Below are positions 43,506 through 51,568 of a DNA stretch of 64,000 nucleotides, in pieces (the stretch's first letter is position 1; every line of letters starts with the position of its first letter). The notes under the pieces were generated by a model, which had not been told where the DNA came from, did no database searches, and saw nothing but the letters and a program-made list of their open reading frames with translations. Origin of the DNA: Lentzea sp. NEAU-D7 (GTDB lineage Bacteria; Actinomycetota; Actinomycetes; Mycobacteriales; Pseudonocardiaceae); the NCBI RefSeq assembly GCF_026242055.1, contig NZ_JAPJDL010000002.1, positions 656,658 to 720,657 of the forward strand. Direction: 5' to 3'. Both the position numbers and the translations under genes were made by a program.

Positions 43506-44225
43506 GTGAACTCCGCGCTCGCCGCTGTGCTCGACGCCCAGTCCGACGACAACGAGCGGCTGCTGGCCGCGCTGGCCGACCACGGGGTGTTCGTGCCAGT
43601 GCAGGCGAGCGGCTCCGTGCTCTTCGCCAAGGGCGCCGACGGTGGTCCCGCCATTCCCGGCTTCGTCAGCGAGGCGTGCTGCTCCGACCAGTTGCCGCAG
43701 GCAGCCGGTTCCGTGCACTGCGACGCGGGGCGGTTGCTGGACATCGCGCGCCAGACCGGTGTCGAGACGCTGTCGCTGCACTCGTTCGGCGGCTGGGCCC
43801 GTGTACCGGTGCCGTTGCTGCGCCACACGATGCGGGAGCGCGGCCGGAACGCGGCGGGGGAGCGGATGCAGCTTCGTCCCTCCAGCCACGCGCTGGCCAT
43901 CGCGCTGCGGCAGGCGCTGGTGCGGCGGATCGCGGAGTTCCCCGCCGTCAGGACGGTCTGGGTGTCGAACGCCCGCTGGATCGACACCGGCGTGGAACAC
44001 CTGATGCTGCACATCGCGGTCGACGAGCCGATCCCGTCGCCGTCGGCGAAGCGGCTGATGGACGTTCTGCTGGCCGAGGAAGTGTCGCTCGGCGAGGAGG
44101 ATCCGCAGCTGGGCTCGATCGCGCTGAACACCAAGACCCACGCCGCCCACCTGGCGGAGCTGGAGGGGATGGGCCTGGACCCGGTGCGGGCGCCTCGGGC
44201 CAAGCGCTGGTGGCGGCGGGCCTGA
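43506..44225 (+). CDS. SseB-like protein
   Basis: About 240 residues. The N-terminal part (LAAVLDAQSDDNERLLAALADHGVFVPVQ) and the middle (CDAGRLLDIARQTGVETLSLHS) resemble the SseB N-terminal domain found in many actinobacterial proteins of unknown role. GTG 43506 is preferred: GGAGG lies 8 bases ahead, whereas ATG 43500 is only 2 bases from it. Cytoplasmic. It is convergent with the nucleotidase gene, with the stop codons adjacent. Confidence 0.6.
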   Translation: MNSALAAVLDAQSDDNERLLAALADHGVFVPVQASGSVLFAKGADGGPAIPGFVSEACCSDQLPQAAGSVHCDAGRLLDIARQTGVETLSLHSFGGWARVPVPLLRHTMRERGRNAAGERMQLRPSSHALAIALRQALVRRIAEFPAVRTVWVSNARWIDTGVEHLMLHIAVDEPIPSPSAKRLMDVLLAEEVSLGEEDPQLGSIALNTKTHAAHLAELEGMGLDPVRAPRAKRWWRRA

Positions 44226-45098
44226 TCACTCGTTCGTCACGCCGAACGGGACGTGCACGCACGGCACCGTCTGGACCAGGTGGCCGCGCTGGTCGTCGAA
44301 GAAGATGTGCGGCTTGAGCACGTCCAGGATCGGCGCCTTCCTCAACCCTCCCAGGAAGAACGCGTCGTTGACCGTGAGGCCCCACGCCTTGAGGCTGTTG
44401 ATCGCGCGCTCGTGGGCGGGGGCGGACCGGGCGGTCACCACCGAGACCCGGACGCGGTCCTCGGCCTGGCGCTGGATCCGGTTCACGCCCGCGAGGAAGT
44501 TCCTCAGTGGACCGGGGTCCAGTGGCGTGACGACGTTCGTGGCCTCGTGCTGCTGGAACTGGTCGAGGCCGCCGCTCTGGTAGATCCGCTCGGACGCGTC
44601 GTCGGCGAGCACGCCGTCGAAGTCGAACGCGATCCGCAGCGCCGGATCGTCGTCGTCGCGGAACGACGACTGGAGCACCTGGCCGGCCGGGAGACCGGCG
44701 AGGGTCGCCTTGCGGACGTCGTTCTCGTTGGCGGACAGGAACAACGACATGTTCAGGGCCGGCATGTACTCGTGCGGCGCCCGGCCCTCGGTGAAGATCG
44801 CGCGGGTGATCCCGAGGCCGTGGTGCGCCGCCGACCTCAGGATGCGCAGGCCGGTGTCGGGGGAGTTGCGCGACAGCACGATCACCTCGACCAGCGGTGC
44901 CAGCGCGTTGAGGCCCAGCAGGCGGCGTAGGAACGGGAACGCGACGCCTGCGGCGAACGGTTCGTCCAGGTGCGTCTCCTGGTAGGCGCGGTAGGCCTGT
45001 TCGCCCTCGGCGTGGAAGACGGCGTCGGACTCGGTCAGGTCGAACAGAGCGCTCGACGCGACGCCTACGACCAGCAGGTTCTCCAGGCTGGGGGCCAC
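44226..45098 (-). CDS. cytosolic 5'-nucleotidase, cN-I family
   Basis: A 290-residue protein matching the cN-I group: SSALFDLTESDAVF, VEVIVLSRNSPDTGLRILRS, GITRAIFTEGRAPHEYMPALNMSLFLSANENDV, and a HAD-type nucleophile region RIAFDFDGVLADD. It ends with PHIFFDDQRGHLVQTVPCVHVPFG. It would dephosphorylate nucleoside monophosphates. Bacterial members are little studied. It is divergent from the SMR pair with 51 bases between. Confidence 0.88.
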   Translation of the reverse strand: MAPSLENLLVVGVASSALFDLTESDAVFHAEGEQAYRAYQETHLDEPFAAGVAFPFLRRLLGLNALAPLVEVIVLSRNSPDTGLRILRSAAHHGLGITRAIFTEGRAPHEYMPALNMSLFLSANENDVRKATLAGLPAGQVLQSSFRDDDDPALRIAFDFDGVLADDASERIYQSGGLDQFQQHEATNVVTPLDPGPLRNFLAGVNRIQRQAEDRVRVSVVTARSAPAHERAINSLKAWGLTVNDAFFLGGLRKAPILDVLKPHIFFDDQRGHLVQTVPCVHVPFGVTNE

Positions 45099-45134
45099 AT
45101 CACGTGATCGTAGCCGCCCGGTTCCGGCTTTTCT

Positions 45135-45148
45135 GGTACGGTCGTACC
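45135..45148. promoter_or_regulatory. palindrome GGTACG-gt-CGTACC ahead of the SMR genes
   Basis: Perfect 6-base arms ending one base before the ATG of the first SMR gene, where a ribosome site would normally lie. A repressor bound here would block transcription or initiation. SMR pairs are often TetR-controlled, but no TetR gene is next to this pair. Confidence 0.5.
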
Positions 45149-45149
45149 A

Positions 45150-45464
45150 ATGTATTGGGTGGTGCTGATCGCGTCCGGGGTGCTGGAGGCCGTGTGGGCC
45201 ACGGCGCTCTCGGCCTCCAGGGGTTTTCGCCGGTTCTGGCCGGTCGTGGTGTTCGCCGTGTCGATGACGCTGAGCGTCCTCGGACTGGCTTGGGCGATGC
45301 GAGGAATCCCGGTCGGCACGGCGTACGCGGTGTGGGTCGGCGTGGGGGCCGTGCTCACCGTGCTCGTCGCGGTGGCGCGCGGTGAGGAGAGGCTCGGGGT
45401 GGCCAAGGCGCTGCTGCTGGTCGCGTTGATCGGCTGCGTCGCGGGCCTGAAGGTGGTGAGCTGA
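45150..45464 (+). CDS. SMR-family transporter subunit 1
   Basis: A 104-residue four-helix small multidrug resistance protein. The essential glutamate of helix 1 is Glu13 in SGVLEAVWATALS, and the IPVGTAYAVWVGVGAVLTV block is typical. Together with the next gene it forms a paired SMR transporter, probably an antiparallel heterodimer that exports cations such as guanidinium or quaternary compounds by proton exchange. No ribosome site is visible ahead of ATG 45150, only a palindrome. Confidence 0.88.
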   Translation: MYWVVLIASGVLEAVWATALSASRGFRRFWPVVVFAVSMTLSVLGLAWAMRGIPVGTAYAVWVGVGAVLTVLVAVARGEERLGVAKALLLVALIGCVAGLKVVS

Positions 45465-45862
45465 TGCACTGGGCCGTGTTGCTGGGGAGCGCCGTGCTCG
45501 AAGCGGTGTGGGCGACGGCGTTGTCGCAAGGGGCCTACGTGCTCTTCGTGATCGCCGCGACGCTGAGCATGGTCGGGCTTTCCGTTGGCATGAGGCGGAT
45601 TCCGGTCGGAACCGCCTACGCCGTGTGGGTCGGCGTCGGAGCGGCGTTGACGGTGACGTGGGCGATGATCACCGGCGAGGAAGCGGTCTCCGCGTGGAAG
45701 ATCGTGTTCCTCACCGGGATCATCGCCTGCGTCATCGGGCTGAAGTTCCTGAGATCAGGCGTTCAGCGTCCACCGCTGGTTCGCGGTGCCGGCGCAGTCC
45801 CAGAGCTGGAGCCTGGTCCCGTCGGCGGAGCTGTTGCCGGTGGCGTCGAGACACCGTCCTGA
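45464..45862 (+). CDS. SMR-family transporter subunit 2, with C-terminal extension
   Basis: The start ATG shares one base with the stop of subunit 1. The SMR body (about residues 1-98) is complete, with Glu13 in SAVLEAVWATALS and IPVGTAYAVWVGVGAALTV; loop 1 is some 7 residues shorter than in subunit 1. Normal SMR proteins end near this point (104-110 residues). Here the frame runs on to 132 residues with a non-hydrophobic tail (VQRPPLVRGAGAVPELEPG) that is the antisense of the chitinase 3' end, so the two genes overlap by 108 bases. An out-of-frame TGA at 45750-45752 suggests a lost stop. Confidence 0.82.
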   Translation: MHWAVLLGSAVLEAVWATALSQGAYVLFVIAATLSMVGLSVGMRRIPVGTAYAVWVGVGAALTVTWAMITGEEAVSAWKIVFLTGIIACVIGLKFLRSGVQRPPLVRGAGAVPELEPGPVGGAVAGGVETPS

Positions 45863-47092
45863 CGCCGCGTTGCGCAGCTGGCCGTTGGCCTCGGCCGTCC
45901 ACTGCTGGTTGCCCGCACCCGTGCAGTCCCACAACTGGGTCACCGCGCCGTTGGCGGTGCCGGACGCGTCCAGGCACTTGCCCAGGGCGCGCAACGTGGC
46001 CCCGTTGCGGGTCCACTGCTGGGCGTTGGTGCCGTTGCAGGTGTAGAGCTGGATCGCGGTGCCGTTGGCGGAGTTCGCCGCGGCCACGTCCACGCACTTG
46101 CCGCCGATCCCGGTGAGGGTGCCACCGGTGGGCGGGTTCGGGGTGCCGCCGCCGGCGGTCTCCCAGATGGCGTTGAGCAGGCTGGTGCTGCCGGTCGTGT
46201 CCTGGGAGAGCTCCCAGTTCATGATGCCGCCCGCGTTCGCCAGCGCCCACTGGGTCTTGCGACGGATCGTCGGGAGACCGTTGTAGTGGTTGCCGTTGTA
46301 GCTGTCGCGGTTGGCGTTGGCCGGGTCCTGCGCGACGAGGTCGCGGTAGGAGATGTAGGTCGGCCTGCTGTAGAACGGCACACCCAGAACCGCCTTGCCG
46401 GCCGGAAGGCCGCGGTTCTTCCAGAAGTTGACCGACGCGATCGACCAGTCGTAGTTCGCGTGCGGGCTTCCGCCGTCGTAGGCCATGATGTTCAGCCAGT
46501 CGACGATGCCGAACACCGCGGGCTGCACGCCGTTCGCCGTGCCGCCCTCGCTCACGACCGCAGCCGTGAGCAGCTTGCCGCGGCTGTGCAGCTGGTCGCC
46601 AAGCTGGCGCATCAGCAGCGTGTAGTTGTCGCCCTCGACGCCCGGATCCGGGTACTCCCAGTCCATGTCGACGCCGTCGAGGTTGTACTGGCTGACCAGG
46701 TTGATCAGCGCGTTGACGAACGTCGTGCGGCCGTTGGCACTGGCCGCGAAGATCTCGAAGTTGTCGTCGTTGCCGTTGTTCCAGCCGCCGACGGCGATCG
46801 AGACCTTGACGCCGTTCTGGTGGCCGAGGCTCACCAGCTGCTGCAGCTTGCCGGGGTCGGGGACGCCCTGGAGCGTGCCGTTGGAGTTCGGCAGGACGAA
46901 CGAGTAGTTGATGTGCGTCAGCTTGTTGTACGGGAGCGTGCTGACGTTGCCGGACCACGACGGCATGTAGCCGACGCTCTTGAACCCGGCGGGGTAGGCG
47001 GCCTGCGCGGCAGGCGCCATGACTGTCAAGGTCGCCGCGGCGGCGGCCAGCGCGAGGCCGGCGGCACCGAGGCGTGAGCGGAATGAACGCAT
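45755..47092 (-). CDS. secreted GH18 chitinase with ricin-type lectin domain
   Basis: A 445-residue exported chitinase. The signal peptide is about residues 1-31 (ending APAAQA). The GH18 barrel carries DGVDMDWEY, fitting DxxDxDxE with catalytic Glu146. After a PPTGG linker a ricin-B carbohydrate-binding domain (about 318-445) shows three QxW-type repeats (NAQQWTRNG, GNQQWTAEAN, ANQRWTLNA). The lectin likely targets the enzyme to fungal or insect polysaccharide. The 3' end overlaps SMR subunit 2 on the other strand. Confidence 0.93.
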   Translation of the reverse strand: MRSFRSRLGAAGLALAAAAATLTVMAPAAQAAYPAGFKSVGYMPSWSGNVSTLPYNKLTHINYSFVLPNSNGTLQGVPDPGKLQQLVSLGHQNGVKVSIAVGGWNNGNDDNFEIFAASANGRTTFVNALINLVSQYNLDGVDMDWEYPDPGVEGDNYTLLMRQLGDQLHSRGKLLTAAVVSEGGTANGVQPAVFGIVDWLNIMAYDGGSPHANYDWSIASVNFWKNRGLPAGKAVLGVPFYSRPTYISYRDLVAQDPANANRDSYNGNHYNGLPTIRRKTQWALANAGGIMNWELSQDTTGSTSLLNAIWETAGGGTPNPPTGGTLTGIGGKCVDVAAANSANGTAIQLYTCNGTNAQQWTRNGATLRALGKCLDASGTANGAVTQLWDCTGAGNQQWTAEANGQLRNAASGRCLDATGNSSADGTRLQLWDCAGTANQRWTLNA

Positions 47093-47204
47093 TGCAGGGG
47101 AGGCCTTCCACTTCGTCGAGCGCCCACCGCGACGTTAGTGGTCTAGACCGGTTGCGGGAAGATCAACTGGGGACCGGAACTGGTTCCGGTCTGCCGGCGG
47201 GGAA

Positions 47205-47942
47205 TCACCGCAGGTAGGAGGCGCCGTTCACGTCGATGATCGTGCCGCTGGCCCACAGCGCGCCCTCCGTGGTCAGCCACGCGACGGCCGCGGCGACCTC
47301 TTCCGGCTCGGCGACGCGGCCGAACGGGCTCTGCGCCCGGATCCGCTCGCCCTCCGGGCTCGCGAGGAGGTCGGTGACCATGTCGGTCCTGACGAAACCC
47401 GGCGCGACGCCGGCGACCGCGATGCCCTGCGGGGCCAGCGACTGGGCGAGCGACTGGGTCATCGCGTGCAGGCCGGCCTTCGCCGCGCCGTACGCGGGGG
47501 CGTCGGGCTCACCCCGGTAGGCGCCCCGCGAGCCGACGTTGACGATGCGACCGCCGCGGGTCATGTGCCGGACCGCGTGCCAGGCGAGGTCGGCCGGTCC
47601 GTAGAGGTTCAGCTCGACGGTGCGGCGCCAGGCCTGCTGCCACTCCTCGAAGCTCGTCGTGGCGATGGGGTGGTGGAAGTAGATCCCCGCGTTGTTGACC
47701 AGGACGTCGAGGCCGCCGAGCTTCTCGGCGGCCTCCTCGACGATCTGCCCGGCCTGGTCCGCGCCGAGGTCGCCCTGCACGGTGACGTGGCCGTCGCCGG
47801 GCAGACTCCCGGCCACGGCCTGGGCTTCGTCCGCGCCGGAGCGGTAGTGGACGGCGACCTGGTGGCCTTGCCGGGCCAGCGCGTGGGCGACGGCGGCGCC
47901 GATGCCGCGCGAGGCCCCGGTGACGAGAGCGAGTCGAGTCAT
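47205..47942 (-). CDS. short-chain dehydrogenase/reductase, FabG-like
   Basis: A 245-residue SDR with TGASRGIG (NAD(P) binding), NNAG, catalytic Ser in NVGSRGAY and Tyr/Lys in YGAAKAG. The sequence resembles 3-oxoacyl-ACP reductases, but the substrate is open. It lies 7 bases downstream of the Ser/Thr kinase gene on the same strand and is probably co-transcribed with it. Confidence 0.87.
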   Translation of the reverse strand: MTRLALVTGASRGIGAAVAHALARQGHQVAVHYRSGADEAQAVAGSLPGDGHVTVQGDLGADQAGQIVEEAAEKLGGLDVLVNNAGIYFHHPIATTSFEEWQQAWRRTVELNLYGPADLAWHAVRHMTRGGRIVNVGSRGAYRGEPDAPAYGAAKAGLHAMTQSLAQSLAPQGIAVAGVAPGFVRTDMVTDLLASPEGERIRAQSPFGRVAEPEEVAAAVAWLTTEGALWASGTIIDVNGASYLR

Positions 47943-47949
47943 GTGGCGA

Positions 47950-49797
47950 TCATGCCTGATTGTCGATCATCCACTTGCCGTTCTGCTGCACCAGCGTGTA
48001 CGTGTGCGTTTCGGTCGTGTAGACGCTGTCACCCTGCATGTACTGCAGTGTCACGGTCACCACGTTGTCGCCCACCGCCGCGGCGTTCGACACCCTCACC
48101 GCGGTGAACTGGCTCCAGAACTGCTGATACGTCTGGAAGGTCTGGTTGCGGCTCGCCTTGAACTTGTCGGTGAGCGTCGCCCAGCCCGCTTCGAGGTTGC
48201 CCGGCCTCTGCGCGTAGTAGTTCTCGATCGTCTGCTGGGCGGTCTGCGGCGCGACCGGTGGCGGAGGCTGGACCTGGCTCGGAGTGCCGGCCGGCGGGGT
48301 CGTCTGGGAGCTCGCGGGCGGCTGCGACTGGCCGGTGCCCGGCTGCTGCGACTCCGTCTGACCCGTCGTCTGCCCGCTCGTGGGCTGGTTCGGCGTGCTC
48401 GAGGACGACTGGCCGTCACCGGGCGGCTGGGCGTTCTGCTTGTCGCCCTTGGGCCACAGCAGGAACGAGCCGACGCCCACGGCCAGCACGAGCAGGACGA
48501 TCGCGATGGGGACCAGCGGGAACTTGCGACGGTTCTCGTCCGGTTCCGCTGGAGGCACCGGTGCCGGTGGGCTCGAGGCAGCGGTCGCCGCGCCTTCCGC
48601 CACGAGGGTCTGGCGGGCCGGGGTGGTGGGCTGCGCGGCAGCGGGCTCCGGGGTGACCGGCGGGGCTGCCTGGGGCTCCGGGGTGGTGGGCCGGGGTTCC
48701 GCTGCGGCGGGCTGTGGTTCGGGGGTGACGGGCGGTGCGGCCGCCGGCGTCTCCTGCGCCTCGGCCGGATCGGCGTCCGTCGCGGGCGTGGGCTCGGGGT
48801 CCGGTTCGGGCTTGGCGGGCGGGGCCGTCAGCCCGGCCGCCTCCACGGCCGCGGCGCCCGCGACCAGCCCCGCCGCGGCGGCCGCGGCCTCCTGCTTCGC
48901 CTTCTCCTCCGGCTGGGCCTCGATCGGGAGCTTGACCGTCGCCGGGATGACGACCGTCGCCTCGGAGGCCTGCGGCGTCTCGTTCACGACGGCGGCCAGC
49001 AGGTGGACGGCCTCCTGCATGGTCGGGCGGCGCGCGGGGTCGGTCGCGAGCAGCCGGAACAGCACGGGGGACAGCAGGGGACCGGCGTTGGCCGGCGGCA
49101 TGATCGAGCCGCTGGCGACGCGGTGCAGCATCACGAGGTTGTTGTCCGCGGTGCCGAACGGCGGGCCGCCCTCGACGGCGTTGTAGAGCGTGGCGCCGAG
49201 CGAGAAGACGTCGGAGGGAAGGCCGGCGTCCTCGCCGCGGGCGACCTCGGGGGAGAAGAAGGCCGGGGTGCCGACGGTGCCCGTCGCGGTGGCGGTGCCG
49301 TCGTCGCCGGTGGCACGGGAGATGCCGAAGTCCGTGATCTTGACTTCCTGGTCGCCGATCAGGACGTTGCCGGGCTTCACGTCGCGGTGCTGGATGCCGT
49401 GGCGGTGCGCGGCGGCCAGGGCCGCGGCGGTGTAGCACCCGATGCGGGCCACCTCGCGCGGCGGCAGCGAGCCCTGCTCGGCGATCACGGCCGCGAGGCT
49501 GCGGGAGGGGAGGTACTCCATGATCAGCCAGGGGCGGCCGTCCTCCTCCACGACGTCGTAGACGCGGATGGCGTTCGGGTGCTCCAGCCGGGCGGCGAGG
49601 CGGGCCTCGCGCATGGCCCTGGCCTTCATCCTGTCCACCCTGGCGTCGTCGAGACCGTCCAGCGCGAGCAGTTCCTTGGCCGCGACCACGCGCTCTAGCT
49701 GCTCGTCATAGGCCTCCCAGACGACTCCCATCGCCCCTTGGCCGACCTTCTTCTTCAACTGGTAGCGGCTTCCGATCAGCCTGCTGCTCTCCTCCAC
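47950..49797 (-). CDS. membrane-bound Ser/Thr protein kinase (PknB-like)
   Basis: A 615-residue Hanks-type kinase. The kinase domain (about 10-265) shows GQGAMGVVWEAY, AAKELL, HRDVKPGNVL, ITDFGISRA and GTPAFFSPEVARG. A long Pro/Ala/Thr-rich linker leads to a single membrane helix (about 425-447, LVPIAIVLLVLAVGVGSFLLW), another Ser/Gln/Pro-rich spacer and an extracellular SnoaL/NTF2-like domain. No PASTA repeats are seen, so the signal is not muropeptide of the PknB kind. GTG 49797 (VEESSRLIG) is chosen, with GGGAG 7 bases upstream; an ATG at 49824 is in frame but unsupported. Confidence 0.9.
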   Translation of the reverse strand: MEESSRLIGSRYQLKKKVGQGAMGVVWEAYDEQLERVVAAKELLALDGLDDARVDRMKARAMREARLAARLEHPNAIRVYDVVEEDGRPWLIMEYLPSRSLAAVIAEQGSLPPREVARIGCYTAAALAAAHRHGIQHRDVKPGNVLIGDQEVKITDFGISRATGDDGTATATGTVGTPAFFSPEVARGEDAGLPSDVFSLGATLYNAVEGGPPFGTADNNLVMLHRVASGSIMPPANAGPLLSPVLFRLLATDPARRPTMQEAVHLLAAVVNETPQASEATVVIPATVKLPIEAQPEEKAKQEAAAAAAGLVAGAAAVEAAGLTAPPAKPEPDPEPTPATDADPAEAQETPAAAPPVTPEPQPAAAEPRPTTPEPQAAPPVTPEPAAAQPTTPARQTLVAEGAATAASSPPAPVPPAEPDENRRKFPLVPIAIVLLVLAVGVGSFLLWPKGDKQNAQPPGDGQSSSSTPNQPTSGQTTGQTESQQPGTGQSQPPASSQTTPPAGTPSQVQPPPPVAPQTAQQTIENYYAQRPGNLEAGWATLTDKFKASRNQTFQTYQQFWSQFTAVRVSNAAAVGDNVVTVTLQYMQGDSVYTTETHTYTLVQQNGKWMIDNQA

Positions 49798-49854
49798 GCG
49801 GGTGCTCCCGTCCCCTCTGATCACTCACAAGTGTGACGGTTGCCGCGTGGACCG

Positions 49855-49892
49855 TTGACCATAACCCCTAATGGGGGTATATATGGGGTTAT
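49855..49892 (+). promoter_or_regulatory. promoter and overlapping operator of the RHH/Clp-N gene
   Basis: -35 TTGACC (49855-49860), 17-base spacer, -10 TATATA (49878-49883), and ATG 7 bases after the -10, which predicts a leaderless message. An inverted repeat ATAACCCC (49861-49868)/GGGGTTAT (49885-49892) spans exactly the spacer, the -10 and the start codon. A smaller repeat ACCCC-taatg-GGGGT (49864-49878) is nested in it. A repressor here would shut the promoter completely. Confidence 0.7.
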
Positions 49893-50556
49893 GCCAAAAA
49901 TTAACGTGTACCTCCCCGACGAGCTCGCCGATTCCGTGAAGGACATGAACATTCCCGTCTCGGCGATCTGCCAGAGAGCCCTCGAAGGCTCGGTCAAGCG
50001 GATCACGGCGATCCGCGCGCTCACCGTCGCCGACCTCGAACGCGACGACTTCCCCCACTTCACCGACCGCGCGTGGAAGGCGCTCAGGCTCGCCGGGGAG
50101 TGCTCCCAGGGCACCGGGATCGGCACGTCGCACCTCCTGCGCGGCATCGTCGACGAGGGTGGGAACCTGGCGCTGGACGTGCTCCGCGCGCTCGACATCA
50201 CGCCGGACGGCCTCGCCTCTTCCATTCCCTCCGGCGCGGGCGGGAAAACCGGGTTCGCCGACGACGGCGCCGCAGCGCTGGAGCTCGCCGTCACTGAGTC
50301 CATCGCACTCGGGCACAACTACGTGGGCTGCGAACACCTGCTGCTCGGCATCGTCGCCGAACCGAACGGCAAGGGCGGCGAGGAGCTGCGCGCGCTGGGC
50401 GCGGACATCAAGGGCACGCGCCGCGCCGTGCAGACGGCGCTCGCGGGCATCGTCCACCTGCAGAAGCAGCAGAAGGCCGCCCCGGACGCGGCGAAGGTCC
50501 TGGAGATGATCATGTCGCGGCTGGCCCGGCTGGAGCAGCACGCGGGTATCGGCTGA
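49891..50556 (+). CDS. ribbon-helix-helix plus Clp N-terminal domain protein
   Basis: A 221-residue protein. Residues 1-35 (MPKINVYLPDELADSVKDMN followed by IPVSAICQRALE) look like an Arc/ParD-type ribbon-helix-helix DNA-binding unit. Two Clp N-terminal repeats follow (about 55-105 and 128-195: FTDRAWKALRLAGECSQGTGIGTSHLLRGIV and ALELAVTESIALGHNYVGCEHLLLGIV). There is no ATPase, so it is not a Clp chaperone. It may be a regulator whose Clp-N part senses or is delivered to ClpC/ClpP (inference). The operator over its own promoter fits autoregulation. It overlaps the WYL gene by 47 bases at the 3' end, on opposite strands. Confidence 0.8.
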   Translation: MPKINVYLPDELADSVKDMNIPVSAICQRALEGSVKRITAIRALTVADLERDDFPHFTDRAWKALRLAGECSQGTGIGTSHLLRGIVDEGGNLALDVLRALDITPDGLASSIPSGAGGKTGFADDGAAALELAVTESIALGHNYVGCEHLLLGIVAEPNGKGGEELRALGADIKGTRRAVQTALAGIVHLQKQQKAAPDAAKVLEMIMSRLARLEQHAGIG

Positions 50557-51475
50557 CGAGCTCGGCGCCGATGCGCGCCAGGTGCTCCTCGACCTCGGGC
50601 GACTCGACGGTGATCAGGCCGCCCCACCCGGCGACGTTGCGGGCGATGTCGAGCGGCCGCGGCGCCGTCAGCTCCACCCTCGTGTGCTCGCCCCGCTCCT
50701 CGACGACCGTGCAGTGGCGTCCGTGCTGGTGCTGGAAGACGCCCAGGAACCTCGTGGGCACGAGCACGGTCGCCGACGTCTGCGACCGCCTGGCCTCCAT
50801 CGACGTGACCACCTCGTCCCAGGCGCCGGCGAGCTCGAAGCCGGCGGGGCGGGAGGACGGCGTGCCGGTGAGGGAGACGTCTACGACGCGATCGAGCCGG
50901 AACGTGCGCCGCCCGTCGCCGGTGCCGGCGATGAGGTACCAGGTGCCGTCCTTGTCGACGAGTCCCCACGGGTCGACCTCGCGCACCTTCGGTGCCTCGC
51001 CGCGCTTCTGGTAGGTCAGCCGCACCCGCACCTGTTTGACGACGGCCTGCTGCAGCGTGCCCGCCAGGGCGGGCCTGTCCCTGGTGTCCTCGCCCCACGC
51101 CGCCGTGTCGACGATCGTCGCGTCCGCGGCGGCCTCGGCCTCGGCCCGGAACGTCTGCGGCAGCGCGCGGACCAGCTTGCGCAGCGCCGACTTGATCTCC
51201 GGTGCGACGGACGCGGCCGGTCCGGCGACCAGGAACAACGCCTGCGCCTCCGCCGAGGTCAGGCCGCTCAGGTCGGTGCGGGCGCCGCCGACGAGCGACC
51301 AGCCCCCGCCCCTGCCCGGCTGGGGGTACACGGGTACGCCCGCCGCGGACAGCGCTTCAAGGTCGCGCCTCGCGGTGGCGTTGGAGACTTCGAGCTCTTC
51401 GGCCAGCTCGGCGGCGGTCACCCGGCCGCGGGCCTGCATCAGCAGCAAGGTGGCGACTAGACGGTCTGCGCGCAT
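50510..51475 (-). CDS. WYL-domain transcription regulator (YafY-like)
   Basis: A 321-residue regulator with an N-terminal DeoR-type helix-turn-helix (VTAAELAEELEVSNATARRDLEALSAAGVPVY), a WYL domain (about 140-215, DPWGLVDKDGTWYLIAGTGDGRRTFRLDRVVDV) and a WCX-like C-terminus. WYL domains bind small ligands or nucleic acid. It is divergent from the VOC gene, with a perfect operator-like inverted repeat between, so it very probably controls that gene and itself. Confidence 0.9.
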   Translation of the reverse strand: MRADRLVATLLLMQARGRVTAAELAEELEVSNATARRDLEALSAAGVPVYPQPGRGGGWSLVGGARTDLSGLTSAEAQALFLVAGPAASVAPEIKSALRKLVRALPQTFRAEAEAAADATIVDTAAWGEDTRDRPALAGTLQQAVVKQVRVRLTYQKRGEAPKVREVDPWGLVDKDGTWYLIAGTGDGRRTFRLDRVVDVSLTGTPSSRPAGFELAGAWDEVVTSMEARRSQTSATVLVPTRFLGVFQHQHGRHCTVVEERGEHTRVELTAPRPLDIARNVAGWGGLITVESPEVEEHLARIGAELVSRYPRAAPAGPAAT

Positions 51476-51493
51476 GTCTCCAGAGTTCCGCTA

Positions 51494-51518
51494 AAAGTGC
51501 TCATTGGATGAGCACTTT
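51494..51518. promoter_or_regulatory. operator-like inverted repeat between WYL and VOC genes
   Basis: Perfect 10-base arms AAAGTGCTCA and TGAGCACTTT with a 5-base spacer, 18 bases upstream of the WYL start and 50 bases upstream of the VOC start. AT-rich against its surroundings. The likely WYL-regulator binding site. Confidence 0.75.
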
Positions 51519-51568
51519 ACGGCGGAAGCTGAGAACACAACCGAACGAGAACCTTCCTGGAGGCAGTT

